Source of the DNA: Leisingera aquaemixtae | Lineage (GTDB): Bacteria; Pseudomonadota; Alphaproteobacteria; Rhodobacterales; Rhodobacteraceae | DNA length: 64,000 nt | Direction: 5' to 3' | NCBI RefSeq assembly: GCF_001458395.1 | Contig: NZ_CYSR01000031.1 | Coordinates: 186,001-250,000 of the forward strand | In this document: piece after piece, positions 53,165-62,169 of the stretch | How positions within the stretch are numbered: position 1 is the stretch's first letter | Layout of the letters: every line of letters begins with the position of its first letter | Notes under the pieces: model-generated | The model's input: only the letters and a program-made list of their open reading frames with translations | The model's database searches: none | Told to the model about the DNA's origin: nothing | Translations under genes and position numbers: made by a program

Positions 53165-54340
53165 ATGGCTTTGACACCTGTTGAAAACCAAACCCCCGGC
53201 TTCACGGCAGCCACTGCCGCCGCCGCGGGGGCGTTCTTCGGCCTCTTCGTCGGCACCGCCCAGGGCTCCGGCCTGCTGGGGGTGCTGATCGGCGCGGCGC
53301 TGCTGGGCGTGATCGGCTTCGTCTTTGCCGGGCTGACGGACAAGGAAACCCCGCTGCGCTGGCTGCTGGTTGCGGTCTTCGCGGCGGCGGGCTTCGTGCT
53401 TGGCGGTCTCGTCGCCGCGGTGATCGGGGCACTGTTCGGCTGGTTTACCGGCTGGTTCGTGTTCTGGATCGCAACCTCACGCTACCGCGCCCATCTGGCG
53501 CCGTATCTCACCCCGGGGCAGGTACTGTGGCACTATACCTTCCGGGTGATCTGCGGGGTGATCTTCGTCTTCCTGATCACACCGATCCTGGTGGTGATGC
53601 CGCTCAGCTTCAACGCCCAGGATTTCTTCACCTTCACCCCGGAAATGCTGCGTTTCGATCCTGAGGGCTATTCGCTCAAGCACTACCGCGATTTCTTCAC
53701 CAACGACGACTGGCAGCAGGCGCTGTGGAACTCGGTGAAGATCGCACCGATGGCGACGCTGCTGTCGGTGGGCTTCGGAACCCTTGCGGCCATCGGCCTC
53801 AGCCAGCCGCACGTGCCGTTCCGCCGTGCGATCATGGCGATCCTGATTTCGCCGATGATCGTGCCGCTGATCATCTCGGCCGCGGGCATGTATTTCTTCT
53901 ACAGCCGGATCGGCCTGCAAGGCACTTATTTCGGCGTGGTGCTGGCCCATGCGGCGCTGGGCATCCCCTTCGTGATCATCACCGTCACCGCGACATTGGT
54001 GGGCTTCGACCGCTCGCTGACCCGCGCGGCAGCCAACATGGGCGCAGGGCCCGTCACCACCTTCTTCCGGGTGCAGATGCCGCTGATCCTGCCGGGTGTA
54101 ATCTCCGGCGGCCTGTTTGCCTTCATCACCTCCTTCGACGAGGTGGTGGTGGTGTTGTTTGTGGGCTCCGCCGGCCAGAAGACGCTGCCGTGGCAAATGT
54201 TCATCGGCCTGCGCGAGCAGATCTCGCCCACCATTCTTGCGGTGGCGACGATCCTGGTGGTGATTTCCATCGCGCTCCTGACCACAGTCGAGATGCTGCG
54301 CCGCCGCTCCGAACGCCTGCGCGGCATGTCGCCCAGCTGA
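53165..54340 (+). CDS. ABC transporter permease with hydrophobic N-terminal extension
   Basis: A 391-residue partner permease, about 110 residues longer than PotC/PotI. The extension (about residues 15-105) is glycine/alanine-rich and holds three or four further membrane helices (FTAATAAAAGAFFGLFVGTA onward). The core permease starts near YTFRVICGVIFVFLITPILV and has EAA loop RAAANMGAGPVTTFFRVQMP. It follows the first permease by 5 bases and a terminator comes soon after. Confidence 0.88.
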   Translation: MALTPVENQTPGFTAATAAAAGAFFGLFVGTAQGSGLLGVLIGAALLGVIGFVFAGLTDKETPLRWLLVAVFAAAGFVLGGLVAAVIGALFGWFTGWFVFWIATSRYRAHLAPYLTPGQVLWHYTFRVICGVIFVFLITPILVVMPLSFNAQDFFTFTPEMLRFDPEGYSLKHYRDFFTNDDWQQALWNSVKIAPMATLLSVGFGTLAAIGLSQPHVPFRRAIMAILISPMIVPLIISAAGMYFFYSRIGLQGTYFGVVLAHAALGIPFVIITVTATLVGFDRSLTRAAANMGAGPVTTFFRVQMPLILPGVISGGLFAFITSFDEVVVVLFVGSAGQKTLPWQMFIGLREQISPTILAVATILVVISIALLTTVEMLRRRSERLRGMSPS

Positions 54341-54366
54341 TCGCCAAGCAGAGACGCCAATCCTTA

Positions 54367-54391
54367 AAAGGCCCCGCTAGGCGGGGCCTTT
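54367..54391. terminator. Terminator after the second ABC operon
   Basis: AAAGGCCCCGC and GCGGGGCCTTT form an 11-bp stem with loop TAG, flanked by TTAAAA on the left, so it could act in both directions. Confidence 0.85.
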
Positions 54392-54405
54392 CCCATGTTC
54401 ATCTG

Positions 54406-54462
54406 GCTGAAAATATCCCGGGGGTGAATTGGCCGTCAGGCCAAGAGGGGGCTGGCCCCCTC
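54406..54462. repeat. Palindromic interspersed repeat (REP-like)
   Basis: The segment AAATATCCCGGGGGTGAATT is followed by two hairpins, TTGGCC-GTCA-GGCCAA and GAGGGGGC-TG-GCCCCCTC. I remember near-identical strings as frequent intergenic repeats in Rhodobacterales genomes. The two adjacent palindromes are seen directly. Their genome-wide copy number is not. It lies just past the mltB stop codon. Confidence 0.6.
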
Positions 54463-54472
54463 CGCGCGCCTC

Positions 54473-55804
54473 TTACCGCAGCCGCTGCAACAGCCGTGGC
54501 GAAGCATACCCGTCGGCTGTCAATCCATTGGCCACCTGATAGGCCCGCACCGCGCCGATCGTCTTCGGCCCGATCCGGCCATCGACCCCCTCGGTATCGA
54601 ACCCGGCTGAGCTCAGCCGCTGTTGCAGTTCCTCCCGCTCCGCCCGGGTCAGCGCCCGGTCGCTTCGCGGCCAGCTGCTCTGGATCGGCGTGCCGCCCTT
54701 GATCCGGTCGGCCAGATGCCCGACCCCGATCACATAGGCGTCCGCGGTGTTGTAGCGCTCCAGCACGGAAAAGTTCTGGAAGATCATGAAGGCTGCCCCC
54801 GCACTGCCCGCCGGCAGCAGGATCGAGGCCTTCCCGTGATCCGTGACCGCGCGCCCGTCCAGCCCCTTGATGCCTAAGGCCGCCCATTCCGATGGCAGCT
54901 TTTCGATGTCCCGGTCGGCCAAGGTGTAGTCAAACCCCTTGGGCAGCGCCACTTCCACCCCCCAGGGCTGCCCTTTCACCCAGCCGAACTGTTTGAGGTA
55001 GGCCGCGGTGGATGCCAGCGCATCCGCCGGGTTGTCCGACCAGATGTCGCGCTTGCCGTCGCCGGTGAAGTCCACCGCGTAATCCAGATAAGACGTCGGG
55101 ATGAACTGTGTGTGCCCCATGGCACCAGCCCAGCTGCCGGTCATCTTGCGGGCGGCAACATCGCCTGCCTGCAGGATCTTCAGCGCCGCCACCAGCTGGC
55201 CTTCAAAAAACGCACCGCGCCGCCCGTCAAAGGCCAGGGTCGCCAGCGAGCGGATCACATCCATTTTACCGCGGAAGGTGCCATAGCTGCTCTCCAGCCC
55301 CCAGACCGCCACCACGATTTCCTTCTCGACGCCATACTTGGCCTCGATCTGATCCAGCCGCGCCTGGTTCTCCCGCACCGCCGCCTTGCCGTTTTTCACC
55401 CGCAGCTCCGAGGCGGCGCTGTCCAGGTATTCCCAGATCGTCTTGGTGAATTCCGACTGATTCCGGTCGCGCCGGATCACTTCCGGATCATAGCTGACAC
55501 CGGCAAAGGCGCTGTCCAAAACCGGCGCGCTGATGCCTTGGGCCAGGGCGCGGTCGCGAAACCCCTGGATCCAGCCTTGGAAATTCAGCTCTGCCGCCGC
55601 TGGCTGAGGTTCGGCCTGTTTCAAGACCGCAGGCCGCGCCGCGGGCCGCAAATCCGTGGCGGCGGACGCAAGCTGATAGTTGTCATACTGTTGTTCCTGG
55701 CTGGCCGCCTCCGGCCGCTGGGCGGGCCTCAGGGAATCGTCCGGTGCGGCCTGTGCCGCCATGGCCCCGCCTGCCACCAGGGACGCCGCAACCCATCTGC
55801 GCAT
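54473..55804 (-). CDS. MltB-type lytic murein transglycosylase with peptidoglycan-binding domain
   Basis: A 443-residue periplasmic enzyme that cleaves peptidoglycan glycan strands. The signal peptide is in the first 20 residues, followed by a proline/alanine-rich linker. The GH103 (SLT_2) domain covers about 73-365 with catalytic glutamate E171 in VWGLESSYGTF. The AGAMGHTQFIPTSY block follows. A C-terminal PG_binding_1 domain (about 383-443) ends with DGRIGPKTIGAVRAYQVANG. Monocistronic. Confidence 0.93.
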   Translation of the reverse strand: MRRWVAASLVAGGAMAAQAAPDDSLRPAQRPEAASQEQQYDNYQLASAATDLRPAARPAVLKQAEPQPAAAELNFQGWIQGFRDRALAQGISAPVLDSAFAGVSYDPEVIRRDRNQSEFTKTIWEYLDSAASELRVKNGKAAVRENQARLDQIEAKYGVEKEIVVAVWGLESSYGTFRGKMDVIRSLATLAFDGRRGAFFEGQLVAALKILQAGDVAARKMTGSWAGAMGHTQFIPTSYLDYAVDFTGDGKRDIWSDNPADALASTAAYLKQFGWVKGQPWGVEVALPKGFDYTLADRDIEKLPSEWAALGIKGLDGRAVTDHGKASILLPAGSAGAAFMIFQNFSVLERYNTADAYVIGVGHLADRIKGGTPIQSSWPRSDRALTRAEREELQQRLSSAGFDTEGVDGRIGPKTIGAVRAYQVANGLTADGYASPRLLQRLR

Positions 55805-55866
55805 GATGCACCTCTTTATACACTGCTCCCCGCCAGTTTAACGGCGGCGGAGCCTGGGTAAAGAGG

Positions 55867-56580
55867 TCAGTCCTTGCATGTGCGGGCGGCCGCCTGCCGC
55901 TCCTCGCGCATTTGCTCCAACGCGTCGCGCAGCATCGGCACCCGGTGCGGGCGGAAGCTCTGGTCCGTCACTTCCAGCCCCCGCATCCGGTCGAGCCGGA
56001 ACACCCGCACCGCGTCGCGCAGGCCGCACCAGGCAATCAGCACTGTGGAGCGGTCAAAGTAGACAACGCTCAGGGGTTTCACCTGCCGCTCTGTCACCGC
56101 GCCATGGCCGTCGGTATAGCCAAACCGCACCTCCACCTCGTCCCAGGCCGCCTGCCGCAGGTCCTGCGCCGGAATCGCGGGCGGCACCGGGCGGTCGAAC
56201 CGGTAGGGCGCCAGCACCGCATGGCGCAGCCGGTGCGCCTGCCGCGGCGGCAGCCGCGCCTGCAGCTTGCGCAAGGCTTCCGAGGCGGCGGTGGCCAGTT
56301 CCGGATCGCCGATCAGCTCCACCTCGCGCAGGCCCAGCACCAGCGCCTCCAGCTCGGTGTCGCGAAAGCCCATCGGCGGCAGCGCATTGTCCTCGATCAG
56401 GGTAAAGCCGTAGCCTGCCTCGCCGTCGATCACCGCCCCCATCTCGCGCAGCGTGGCAATGTCGCGGTGGATGCTGCGGGCCGATACGCCCAGGTCGCGG
56501 CCCAGCTCCGCCGCGGTATGCGGGCCGGGCCCCAGGCGCAGGGCTTGCATCAGCTGAAAGAGACGGTGCGTGCGGGACAT
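55867..56580 (-). CDS. YafY-type HTH/WYL-domain regulator
   Basis: A 237-residue regulator. The N-terminal HTH_11 domain has LGRDLGVSARSIHRDIATLR at about residues 27-46. The WYL domain begins near residue 135, with the core motif changed to RSTVLIAW. Divergent from the GST gene with 84 bases between, where an inverted repeat lies. It probably represses itself and the GST-DUF1801 pair. The ligand is unknown. Confidence 0.88.
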   Translation of the reverse strand: MSRTHRLFQLMQALRLGPGPHTAAELGRDLGVSARSIHRDIATLREMGAVIDGEAGYGFTLIEDNALPPMGFRDTELEALVLGLREVELIGDPELATAASEALRKLQARLPPRQAHRLRHAVLAPYRFDRPVPPAIPAQDLRQAAWDEVEVRFGYTDGHGAVTERQVKPLSVVYFDRSTVLIAWCGLRDAVRVFRLDRMRGLEVTDQSFRPHRVPMLRDALEQMREERQAAARTCKD

Positions 56581-56602
56581 AGTCTGTTCTCTCTACGCCT
56601 CA

Positions 56603-56617
56603 TGACAGTTTTTGTCA
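56603..56617. promoter_or_regulatory. Inverted repeat TGACA-N5-TGTCA, candidate YafY operator
   Basis: A perfect 5+5 inverted repeat, TGACAGTTTTTGTCA, in the gap between the divergent regulator and GST genes. Its place and symmetry fit an operator for the YafY-type protein. Confidence 0.55.
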
Positions 56618-56664
56618 CCATGCGGATCTAATCTGCCCCCAGCCCGAAACGACAGGAACCCCTC

Positions 56665-57363
56665 ATGCTGACCCTACTGACCTATCCCCGCAACGGCGCC
56701 GTCTTCAGCCTCAGCCCGTTTTGCGTCAAAGCGGCTCTGTTGCTGGCCTTTTCCGGCCAAAGCTGGACACGCAAGGACCTGAACAACCCCAGCGGGATGC
56801 CGCACCGCAAGCTGCCGGTGCTGCGCACCCCCGGCGGACTGGTGCCGGACAGCAGCGCCATCCGCGCCTGGCTGGAGCAGCAGGGCACCGACTTTGACGC
56901 CGCCCTCGGCGCACGAGATCGGGCGCAGGGGCAGATGCTGATCCGGATGGCAGAAGATACGCTCTACTTCCACGTGGTGCGCGACCGCTGGGACAACGAC
57001 GCGGTCTGGCCCGTGATCCGCGACAAGTACTTTCAGGAAATCCCGGCGCTGATCCGCCGGCCCGTCACCGGTGCCATCCGCCGCTCCGTTCACAAGGGGC
57101 TGACGTTTCAAGGCACTGCAAGGTTCAGCGAGGATGAGCGGAACCAGCGCGCGAACCAGGATCTGACCGCCATCGCAGCCCTGTTGAAAGGCCAGGACTT
57201 CCTGTTCGGCTCACAGATATCCAGCGCCGATTTCAGCGTCGCCTCCATGCTGCAGGCAATGGGGACGACCCCGGTCCGGACAGCCCTGGTGGCCCGCATT
57301 CTCGACGATGCGGTGCTCAAGCCTTATGTTAACCGGGTATTTGAGACGGTCCCGCTGCCATGA
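56665..57363 (+). CDS. Glutathione S-transferase family protein (metaxin/Fax-like)
   Basis: A 232-residue GST-fold protein. The thioredoxin-like N-domain has SPFCVKAALLLAFSG and KLPVLRTPGGLVPDSSAIRA. The C-domain carries the MAEDTLYFHVVRDRWDNDAV stretch typical of the metaxin/Fax branch, whose enzymatic activity is often unproven. Its TGA overlaps the DUF1801 ATG (ATGA). Confidence 0.85.
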   Translation: MLTLLTYPRNGAVFSLSPFCVKAALLLAFSGQSWTRKDLNNPSGMPHRKLPVLRTPGGLVPDSSAIRAWLEQQGTDFDAALGARDRAQGQMLIRMAEDTLYFHVVRDRWDNDAVWPVIRDKYFQEIPALIRRPVTGAIRRSVHKGLTFQGTARFSEDERNQRANQDLTAIAALLKGQDFLFGSQISSADFSVASMLQAMGTTPVRTALVARILDDAVLKPYVNRVFETVPLP

Positions 57364-57782
57364 TCCCGCCTTTTGCCAGCCCCGATATTGAAGCTGCATT
57401 CGATGTGCCCGACGTGCAGGCCCGCGCAGGCCTACTGGCGCTGCGGCGGCTGATCTTTGACACCGCCGCTCAAACGCCGGAGGCCGGACGGATCGAGGAG
57501 GCCCTGCGCTGGGGCCAGCCGTCCTACCTCACGCCCGAGAGCAAGACTGGTTCCACTATCCGGCTGGGCATACCCAAAGGCGCGCGCTTTGCCCTGTTTG
57601 TGCATTGCCAAAGCCGGCTGATCCCGGAATTCGCCGCGGCCTTCCCTGCCTGGGACCGGTTCGAGGGCACCCGCGCGGTTCTGTTCAACAACCCGCGGGA
57701 GGTAGAGCCGGTCCGTCACGGCTGGCTGATCAAGCGGGCGCTGACCTACCGTATCCGGCCGCCGCTGGAGATCCCGGCCTGA
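57360..57782 (+). CDS. DUF1801-family protein
   Basis: A 140-residue YdhG-like protein. The family pattern EEALRWGQPSYLTPESKTGS, then FALFVHCQSRLIPEFAAAFP and a C-terminal ALTYR, is visible. Function unknown. Coupled to the GST gene. Confidence 0.85.
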   Translation: MIPPFASPDIEAAFDVPDVQARAGLLALRRLIFDTAAQTPEAGRIEEALRWGQPSYLTPESKTGSTIRLGIPKGARFALFVHCQSRLIPEFAAAFPAWDRFEGTRAVLFNNPREVEPVRHGWLIKRALTYRIRPPLEIPA

Positions 57783-57794
57783 CAAAACTGCGCA

Positions 57795-57812
57795 CTGTCC
57801 CCTCGGGGACAG
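57795..57812. terminator. Hairpin between convergent DUF1801 and rnr genes
   Basis: CTGTCCCC-TC-GGGGACAG is an 8-bp stem with a 2-base loop in the 34-base gap. It lacks a T run, so termination is uncertain. Confidence 0.45.
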
Positions 57813-57816
57813 CCGC

Positions 57817-60090
57817 TCATTTCGGCCGCTTGCGTTCCACCTTGCGTTTCACCTTGGCAGCCTTGTGCTTGGACTTTGCCGCCTTGCGCTTGACGGTCCG
57901 GCCTGCCGGGCTGCGGTGGCCGCGCTGGCCGCCCCCGGCTGGCATCGGCGCATTCTCCAGCGCCAGCAGCTCCAGCTCCAGCCCGCCGGTCACCGGCGCC
58001 GCCTGGGTCAGCCGCACCGTGACCCGCTGGCCGATGGCCAGGGTCAAACCGGTGTCAGACCCGGTCAGCGTGCCGGCCTGCGGGTCGAAATGAAAGAACT
58101 CCCGTCCGATCGAGCGCACCGGTACCAGCCCGTCGGCGCCGGTCTCGTCCAGCTTCACAAAGGCGCCAAAGCGGGCGATGCCGCTGATCCGGCCCTCAAA
58201 TTCATTGCCGACCCGCTCGCTGAGGTAGGAGGCCAGATACCGGTCGGTGGTGTCGCGCTCCGCAATCATCGACCGCCGCTCGGTATCGGAGATATGGTTG
58301 GCGGTTTCTTCCAGCCGCTCGATCTCTTCGGCGCTCAGCCCGTCATTGCCCCAGCCATGCGCCGAGATCAGCGAGCGGTGCACGATCAGGTCCGCGTAGC
58401 GGCGGATCGGCGAGGTGAAATGCGCGTAGTTGCGCAGCGCCAGGCCGAAGTGGCCGAAATTCTCCGGATTGTAATAGGCCTGCTGCATGGAGCGCAGGGT
58501 GGAGATGTTGATCAACTCCGCATCATCCGTGCCCGCCGCGTGATTGAGCAGCGCATTGAGATGCCGGGTCTGCAGCACTTGCCCCTTGGCCAGGTTGAGG
58601 CCGGCCGCGCGCGCGGTTTCGCGCAGCGCCTCCAGCTTCTCCGGCGCCGGTTCCTCATGCACGCGGAACAGCAGCGGCGAGCGTTTTTGGATCAGCGTTT
58701 CGGCCGCGGAGACATTGGCGAGGATCATGAACTCCTCGATCAGCTTGTGCGCGTCCAGCCGGTCGCGGAAGGCGACCGAGGTCACATGGCCGTCGTCATC
58801 CAGCACGATCTTGCGCTCGGGCAGATCCAGATCCAGCGGTTCGCGTGCGGCTCTTGCCTTTGTTAGAGCCTTATAAGCAGCAAACAGCGGCTTGATCACA
58901 TCCTCCAGCAGCGGCGCGGTCTTGTCGTTCGGGCTGCCGTCTTGCGCGTCCTGCACCTCGGCGTAGTTCAGCGAGGCCACGGAACGCATCAGCCCGCGCA
59001 CGAACTTGTGCCCGATCTTGTGGCCCTCGGCATCGACCTGCATCCGCACCGCGATACAGGCGCGCGGCACGCCTTCGTGCAGGCTGCACAGATCGCCCGA
59101 CAGCCGGTCCGGCAGCATCGGCACCACCCGGTCGGGGAAATAGCTGGAGTTGCCGCGCTTGCGCGCCTCGCGGTCCAGCGCCGAGCCCGGGCGCACGTAG
59201 GCCGCCACATCGGCAATCGCCACCCAGATCACATGGCCGCCAGGGTTCTTGGGATCGTCATCAGCATGGGCAAAGCAGGCGTCGTCATGGTCGCGCGCAT
59301 CGGCGGGGTCGATGGTGACCAGCGGCAGATCGCGCAGGTCCTCGCGCCCTTTCAGGCCCATTGGTTTGGCCGCATCGGCTTCGGCCACCACCTTGTCGGG
59401 GAAGCGGTCGGGAATGCCGTGCTGGTGAATGGCGATCAGGGACACCGCCTTGGGCGCCGCAGGGTCGCCCAGCCGTTCCACGATGCGCGCCCGCGGCAGG
59501 CCCAAGCGGCCCTTGGGGCCGACCTGTTCGGCCTCGACCAGTTCCCCGTCCCGGGCGCCCTTCGCAGCATCCGGCGCCACGGTCCATTCCGTCGAAGCTG
59601 CTTTGTCGATCGGCACGATGCGCCCGCCCTCGGACCCTGCGCGGAAGATGCCCAGCACCCGTTTCGCGCTGGTGCCGATCCGGCGGATCAGCCGCGCCTC
59701 ATAGTTGTGGTCCTGATCGGGCACTGCTTGCAGCTTGGCCAGGATCTTGTCGCCTTCGCCCAGAGCCGGGTCCGAGGCTTTGGGCAGGATCAGGATGATC
59801 GGCTCCACGCCCTCGCCGTGCCATTCCAGCGGGCGGCCATAGAGGTCGCCATCCTCGTTCGGCGCCTTCACCTGCAGCACCGTCACCGGCGGCAGCTGGT
59901 CCGGGTCGCGGTAGGTTTTCTTGCGCTTTTGCAAGTGGCCCTCGGCCTCCAGCTCCTTGAGGATGCGCTTGAGGTCGATGCGGTCGGCGCCCTTGATGCC
60001 AAAGGCCTTGGCAATGTCGCGTTTGGAGGTATGGGTCGGGTTGGCGGAGATCCAGTCGAGGATTTCGGCCTTGGAGGGAATACGGCTCAT
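57817..60090 (-). CDS. rnr: Ribonuclease R
   Basis: A 757-residue 3'-to-5' exoribonuclease that degrades structured RNA. An N-terminal winged helix (residues 1-60) and cold-shock domains precede the RNB catalytic domain with IDPADARDHDDACFAHADDD (metal-binding aspartates) and LRNYAHFTSPIRRYADLIVH. An S1 domain follows (FEGRISGIARFGAFVKLDET). The last 35 residues form a lysine/arginine-rich tail. Probably cotranscribed with the DUF2064 gene and dapE upstream. Confidence 0.95.
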   Translation of the reverse strand: MSRIPSKAEILDWISANPTHTSKRDIAKAFGIKGADRIDLKRILKELEAEGHLQKRKKTYRDPDQLPPVTVLQVKAPNEDGDLYGRPLEWHGEGVEPIILILPKASDPALGEGDKILAKLQAVPDQDHNYEARLIRRIGTSAKRVLGIFRAGSEGGRIVPIDKAASTEWTVAPDAAKGARDGELVEAEQVGPKGRLGLPRARIVERLGDPAAPKAVSLIAIHQHGIPDRFPDKVVAEADAAKPMGLKGREDLRDLPLVTIDPADARDHDDACFAHADDDPKNPGGHVIWVAIADVAAYVRPGSALDREARKRGNSSYFPDRVVPMLPDRLSGDLCSLHEGVPRACIAVRMQVDAEGHKIGHKFVRGLMRSVASLNYAEVQDAQDGSPNDKTAPLLEDVIKPLFAAYKALTKARAAREPLDLDLPERKIVLDDDGHVTSVAFRDRLDAHKLIEEFMILANVSAAETLIQKRSPLLFRVHEEPAPEKLEALRETARAAGLNLAKGQVLQTRHLNALLNHAAGTDDAELINISTLRSMQQAYYNPENFGHFGLALRNYAHFTSPIRRYADLIVHRSLISAHGWGNDGLSAEEIERLEETANHISDTERRSMIAERDTTDRYLASYLSERVGNEFEGRISGIARFGAFVKLDETGADGLVPVRSIGREFFHFDPQAGTLTGSDTGLTLAIGQRVTVRLTQAAPVTGGLELELLALENAPMPAGGGQRGHRSPAGRTVKRKAAKSKHKAAKVKRKVERKRPK

Positions 60091-60141
60091 GTTTCCCGCG
60101 TAGCACGGCGGCGGTGCGGCGTCATGGAGAAAAGCGCGCAG

Positions 60142-60807
60142 TCAGCATCGCGGCAGGTCAGCCGCAGTGTCGACGTCTTGCAGGGTATCGGTCAGCGCAA
60201 TGCGCCAGCCGGGCAGGGTCCGCAGGGTATCGGCCAGCGCATGTTCCGTGGACCAGCGGACATTGCCGAACAGGCCATGGGGCAGGCGGGAGGGATGTTT
60301 GGCGCCCACCAGCCAGTAACCGCCATCATCCGCGGGGCCAAAGACCGCGTCATGATCGCCAAGCGCAGCGAAGGCGCGGGCAATATGGGCTCGGGTGATG
60401 CCGGGGATATCGGCACCGATCAGGCAGACGGGACCGCCTCTTTTGCCGGAACTGCGCCCGACCCGCGCGGGGAGGGCGTAAAGCGCCCGCCCCTTGGGGG
60501 GGCGGGACGGGCGCTGCCCGGCCAATTGGCCGGGCATGGTCAGCATCCGCTTCATCCGCTGCCCAAGATCGCCGCTGCCTTGCGGCAAGCGCGGCATGTC
60601 AGCGGGCCAGACCCGCGAGTTCACCGCCCGGTCCGGGGCCACCGCCAGCACGATCTGCCAGCGCGGGTCCCGCAGACGCCGGATCAGCCGGTCGGATTGG
60701 TGCCGGAACCACCAGGTGGCCGGGATCACGCCGATATCCCGGCCCAAGCGGGTCTTCACCCGCCCCGGACGCGGCTCCTTGACCATGATGATCAGGGTGC
60801 GGTTCAC
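60142..60807 (-). CDS. DUF2064/TIGR04282 glycosyltransferase-like protein with inserted repeat
   Basis: A 221-residue nucleotide-sugar-transferase-fold protein (LIIMVKEPRPGRVKTRLGRD; LIGADIPGITRAHIARAF; GPADDGGYWLVG). The family includes proteins near arsenosugar or similar clusters; its substrate is unclear. Between QRMKRML and GPVCLIGAD, where relatives are usually continuous, about 33 extra residues are inserted. They coincide with three palindromes in the DNA (60455-60536). The reading frame is kept, so a larger protein may still be made. Six bases after dapE on the minus strand. Confidence 0.85.
   Translation of the reverse strand: MNRTLIIMVKEPRPGRVKTRLGRDIGVIPATWWFRHQSDRLIRRLRDPRWQIVLAVAPDRAVNSRVWPADMPRLPQGSGDLGQRMKRMLTMPGQLAGQRPSRPPKGRALYALPARVGRSSGKRGGPVCLIGADIPGITRAHIARAFAALGDHDAVFGPADDGGYWLVGAKHPSRLPHGLFGNVRWSTEHALADTLRTLPGWRIALTDTLQDVDTAADLPRC
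60455..60536. repeat. REP-like palindromic element inside the DUF2064 gene
   Basis: Three adjacent palindromes: CGCCC...GGGCG at 60455-60478, a longer imperfect hairpin with arms GCGCCCG (60483-60489) and CGGGCGC (60508-60514), and a perfect 22-base palindrome at 60515-60536 centred on AATT. The block is far more GC-rich and self-complementary than the flanking coding DNA and is read in frame. Confidence 0.7.
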
Positions 60808-60813
60808 GTGAAG

Positions 60814-61965
60814 TCACACCTTGGTAAAATAGTCCTGCAGAATGCGGGTGTAGATAGCCTTCAGCTGATGAACCTGCGCGACCTCGACCCGCTCATCCAC
60901 CTGGTGCATCGTCTTGCCCACCAGGCCGAACTCCACCACCGGGCAATGGTCCTTTACAAACCGCGCGTCCGAGGTGCCGCCGGTGGTCGACAGCTCCGGC
61001 TTGCGGCCGGTCTCCGCCTCAACGGCTTCGGCGACCAGATCCGACAGCGGCCCCGGCGGCGTGATAAAGCTCTCGCCGGAGATTTTCACCTGCACAGCGA
61101 TCTCCAGCCCGAACTCCGCCGCCACCTTGTCCGCCTCATCCTGCAGCCATTCCGTCAGGCTGGCGCCGGTGTGGGCGTCGTTGAAGCGGATATTCACGGT
61201 GGCACGGCTCTGCGCCGGGATCACGTTGGTGGCGGTGTTGCCGGTGTCGATGGTGACAACCGCCAGGGTGGACGCGTCGAAATGTTCGGTGCCCTGGTCC
61301 AGCTCATGGCTCGCCAGGCGGTCCATCAGCCGCGCCATTGCGTTCAGCGGGTTGTTGGCGCGGTGGGGATAGGCGGAATGGCCCTGCACGCCGGTCACCG
61401 TGAACCAGGCCGTAAGCGATCCGCGGCGGCCGATCTTGATCATCTCGCCCATCTCGTCGGGGCAGGTGGGTTCGCCCACCAGGCAGACCGACATCTTCTC
61501 GCCCTCGCGGTCCATATAATCCAGCAGCGCGGTGGTGCCGTCCTCCGCATCGCCTTCCTCGTCGCCGGTGATGGTCAGGATGATGGCGCCGTCCGGCGGT
61601 GTCTCCTTGACGAAATCCACGGCGGCGGCGGCAAAGGCGGCAACGCCCGATTTCATGTCGGTGGCACCGCGCCCGTACATGAAGCCGTCTTTCTCTTCCG
61701 CGCCAAAGGGCGGCATGGTCCATGCGGCCTCATCCCCCAAGGGGACCACATCGGTATGGCCGTTGAAGCCGAAGGTTTTGGCGTGCCCCTTGGCGCCCCA
61801 GCGGGCAAACAGGTTGGAAACTTCGCCGCGGTCGGTGCGTGTGCAGTCAAAGCCTGCCGCGCTCAGCAGCTTTTCCAGAAGCACCAGCGCGCCGCCTTCT
61901 TCCGGCGTGACCGAAGGGCAGCGGATCAGATCGGCGGTCAGACGGGCGGGGTCGGTTTGCGGCAT
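60814..61965 (-). CDS. dapE: Succinyl-diaminopimelate desuccinylase DapE
   Basis: A 383-residue zinc hydrolase in lysine and diaminopimelate synthesis. Metal ligands H70 and D103 lie in GHTDVVP and [10 protein letters not shown], and the catalytic E136-E137 pair in [13 protein letters not shown]. The closing motif [16 protein letters not shown] supplies the last His. First gene of dapE-DUF2064-rnr. Confidence 0.95.
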   Translation of the reverse strand: MPQTDPARLTADLIRCPSVTPEEGGALVLLEKLLSAAGFDCTRTDRGEVSNLFARWGAKGHAKTFGFNGHTDVVPLGDEAAWTMPPFGAEEKDGFMYGRGATDMKSGVAAFAAAAVDFVKETPPDGAIILTITGDEEGDAEDGTTALLDYMDREGEKMSVCLVGEPTCPDEMGEMIKIGRRGSLTAWFTVTGVQGHSAYPHRANNPLNAMARLMDRLASHELDQGTEHFDASTLAVVTIDTGNTATNVIPAQSRATVNIRFNDAHTGASLTEWLQDEADKVAAEFGLEIAVQVKISGESFITPPGPLSDLVAEAVEAETGRKPELSTTGGTSDARFVKDHCPVVEFGLVGKTMHQVDERVEVAQVHQLKAIYTRILQDYFTKV

Positions 61966-62169
61966 GGAAAGGCTCCTGATGTTCCGTTGGCCACAGGCCT
62001 AGCGCGGATCGGCACACGGCGCAATTCACGCCAGTGCAAGCGGAGCAGAAGCCGCAGCCGTGCTGGGGGATCATCCAGGCACGTGCCCGGCTGAGCCCAA
62101 CAGAAACAGGAAGCGCGGCTGTCTGTCTGCGCCTGTGCCACAGGCGTTTACCCGTTCGCGCCAAGGCGC

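Noticed and set aside
58942-62094. A 1050-codon plus-strand frame antisense to rnr, the DUF2064 gene and dapE
   Set aside because: It covers three well-supported minus-strand genes, is rich in His/Arg/Gln with no family resemblance, and arises from the codon bias of the opposite strand.
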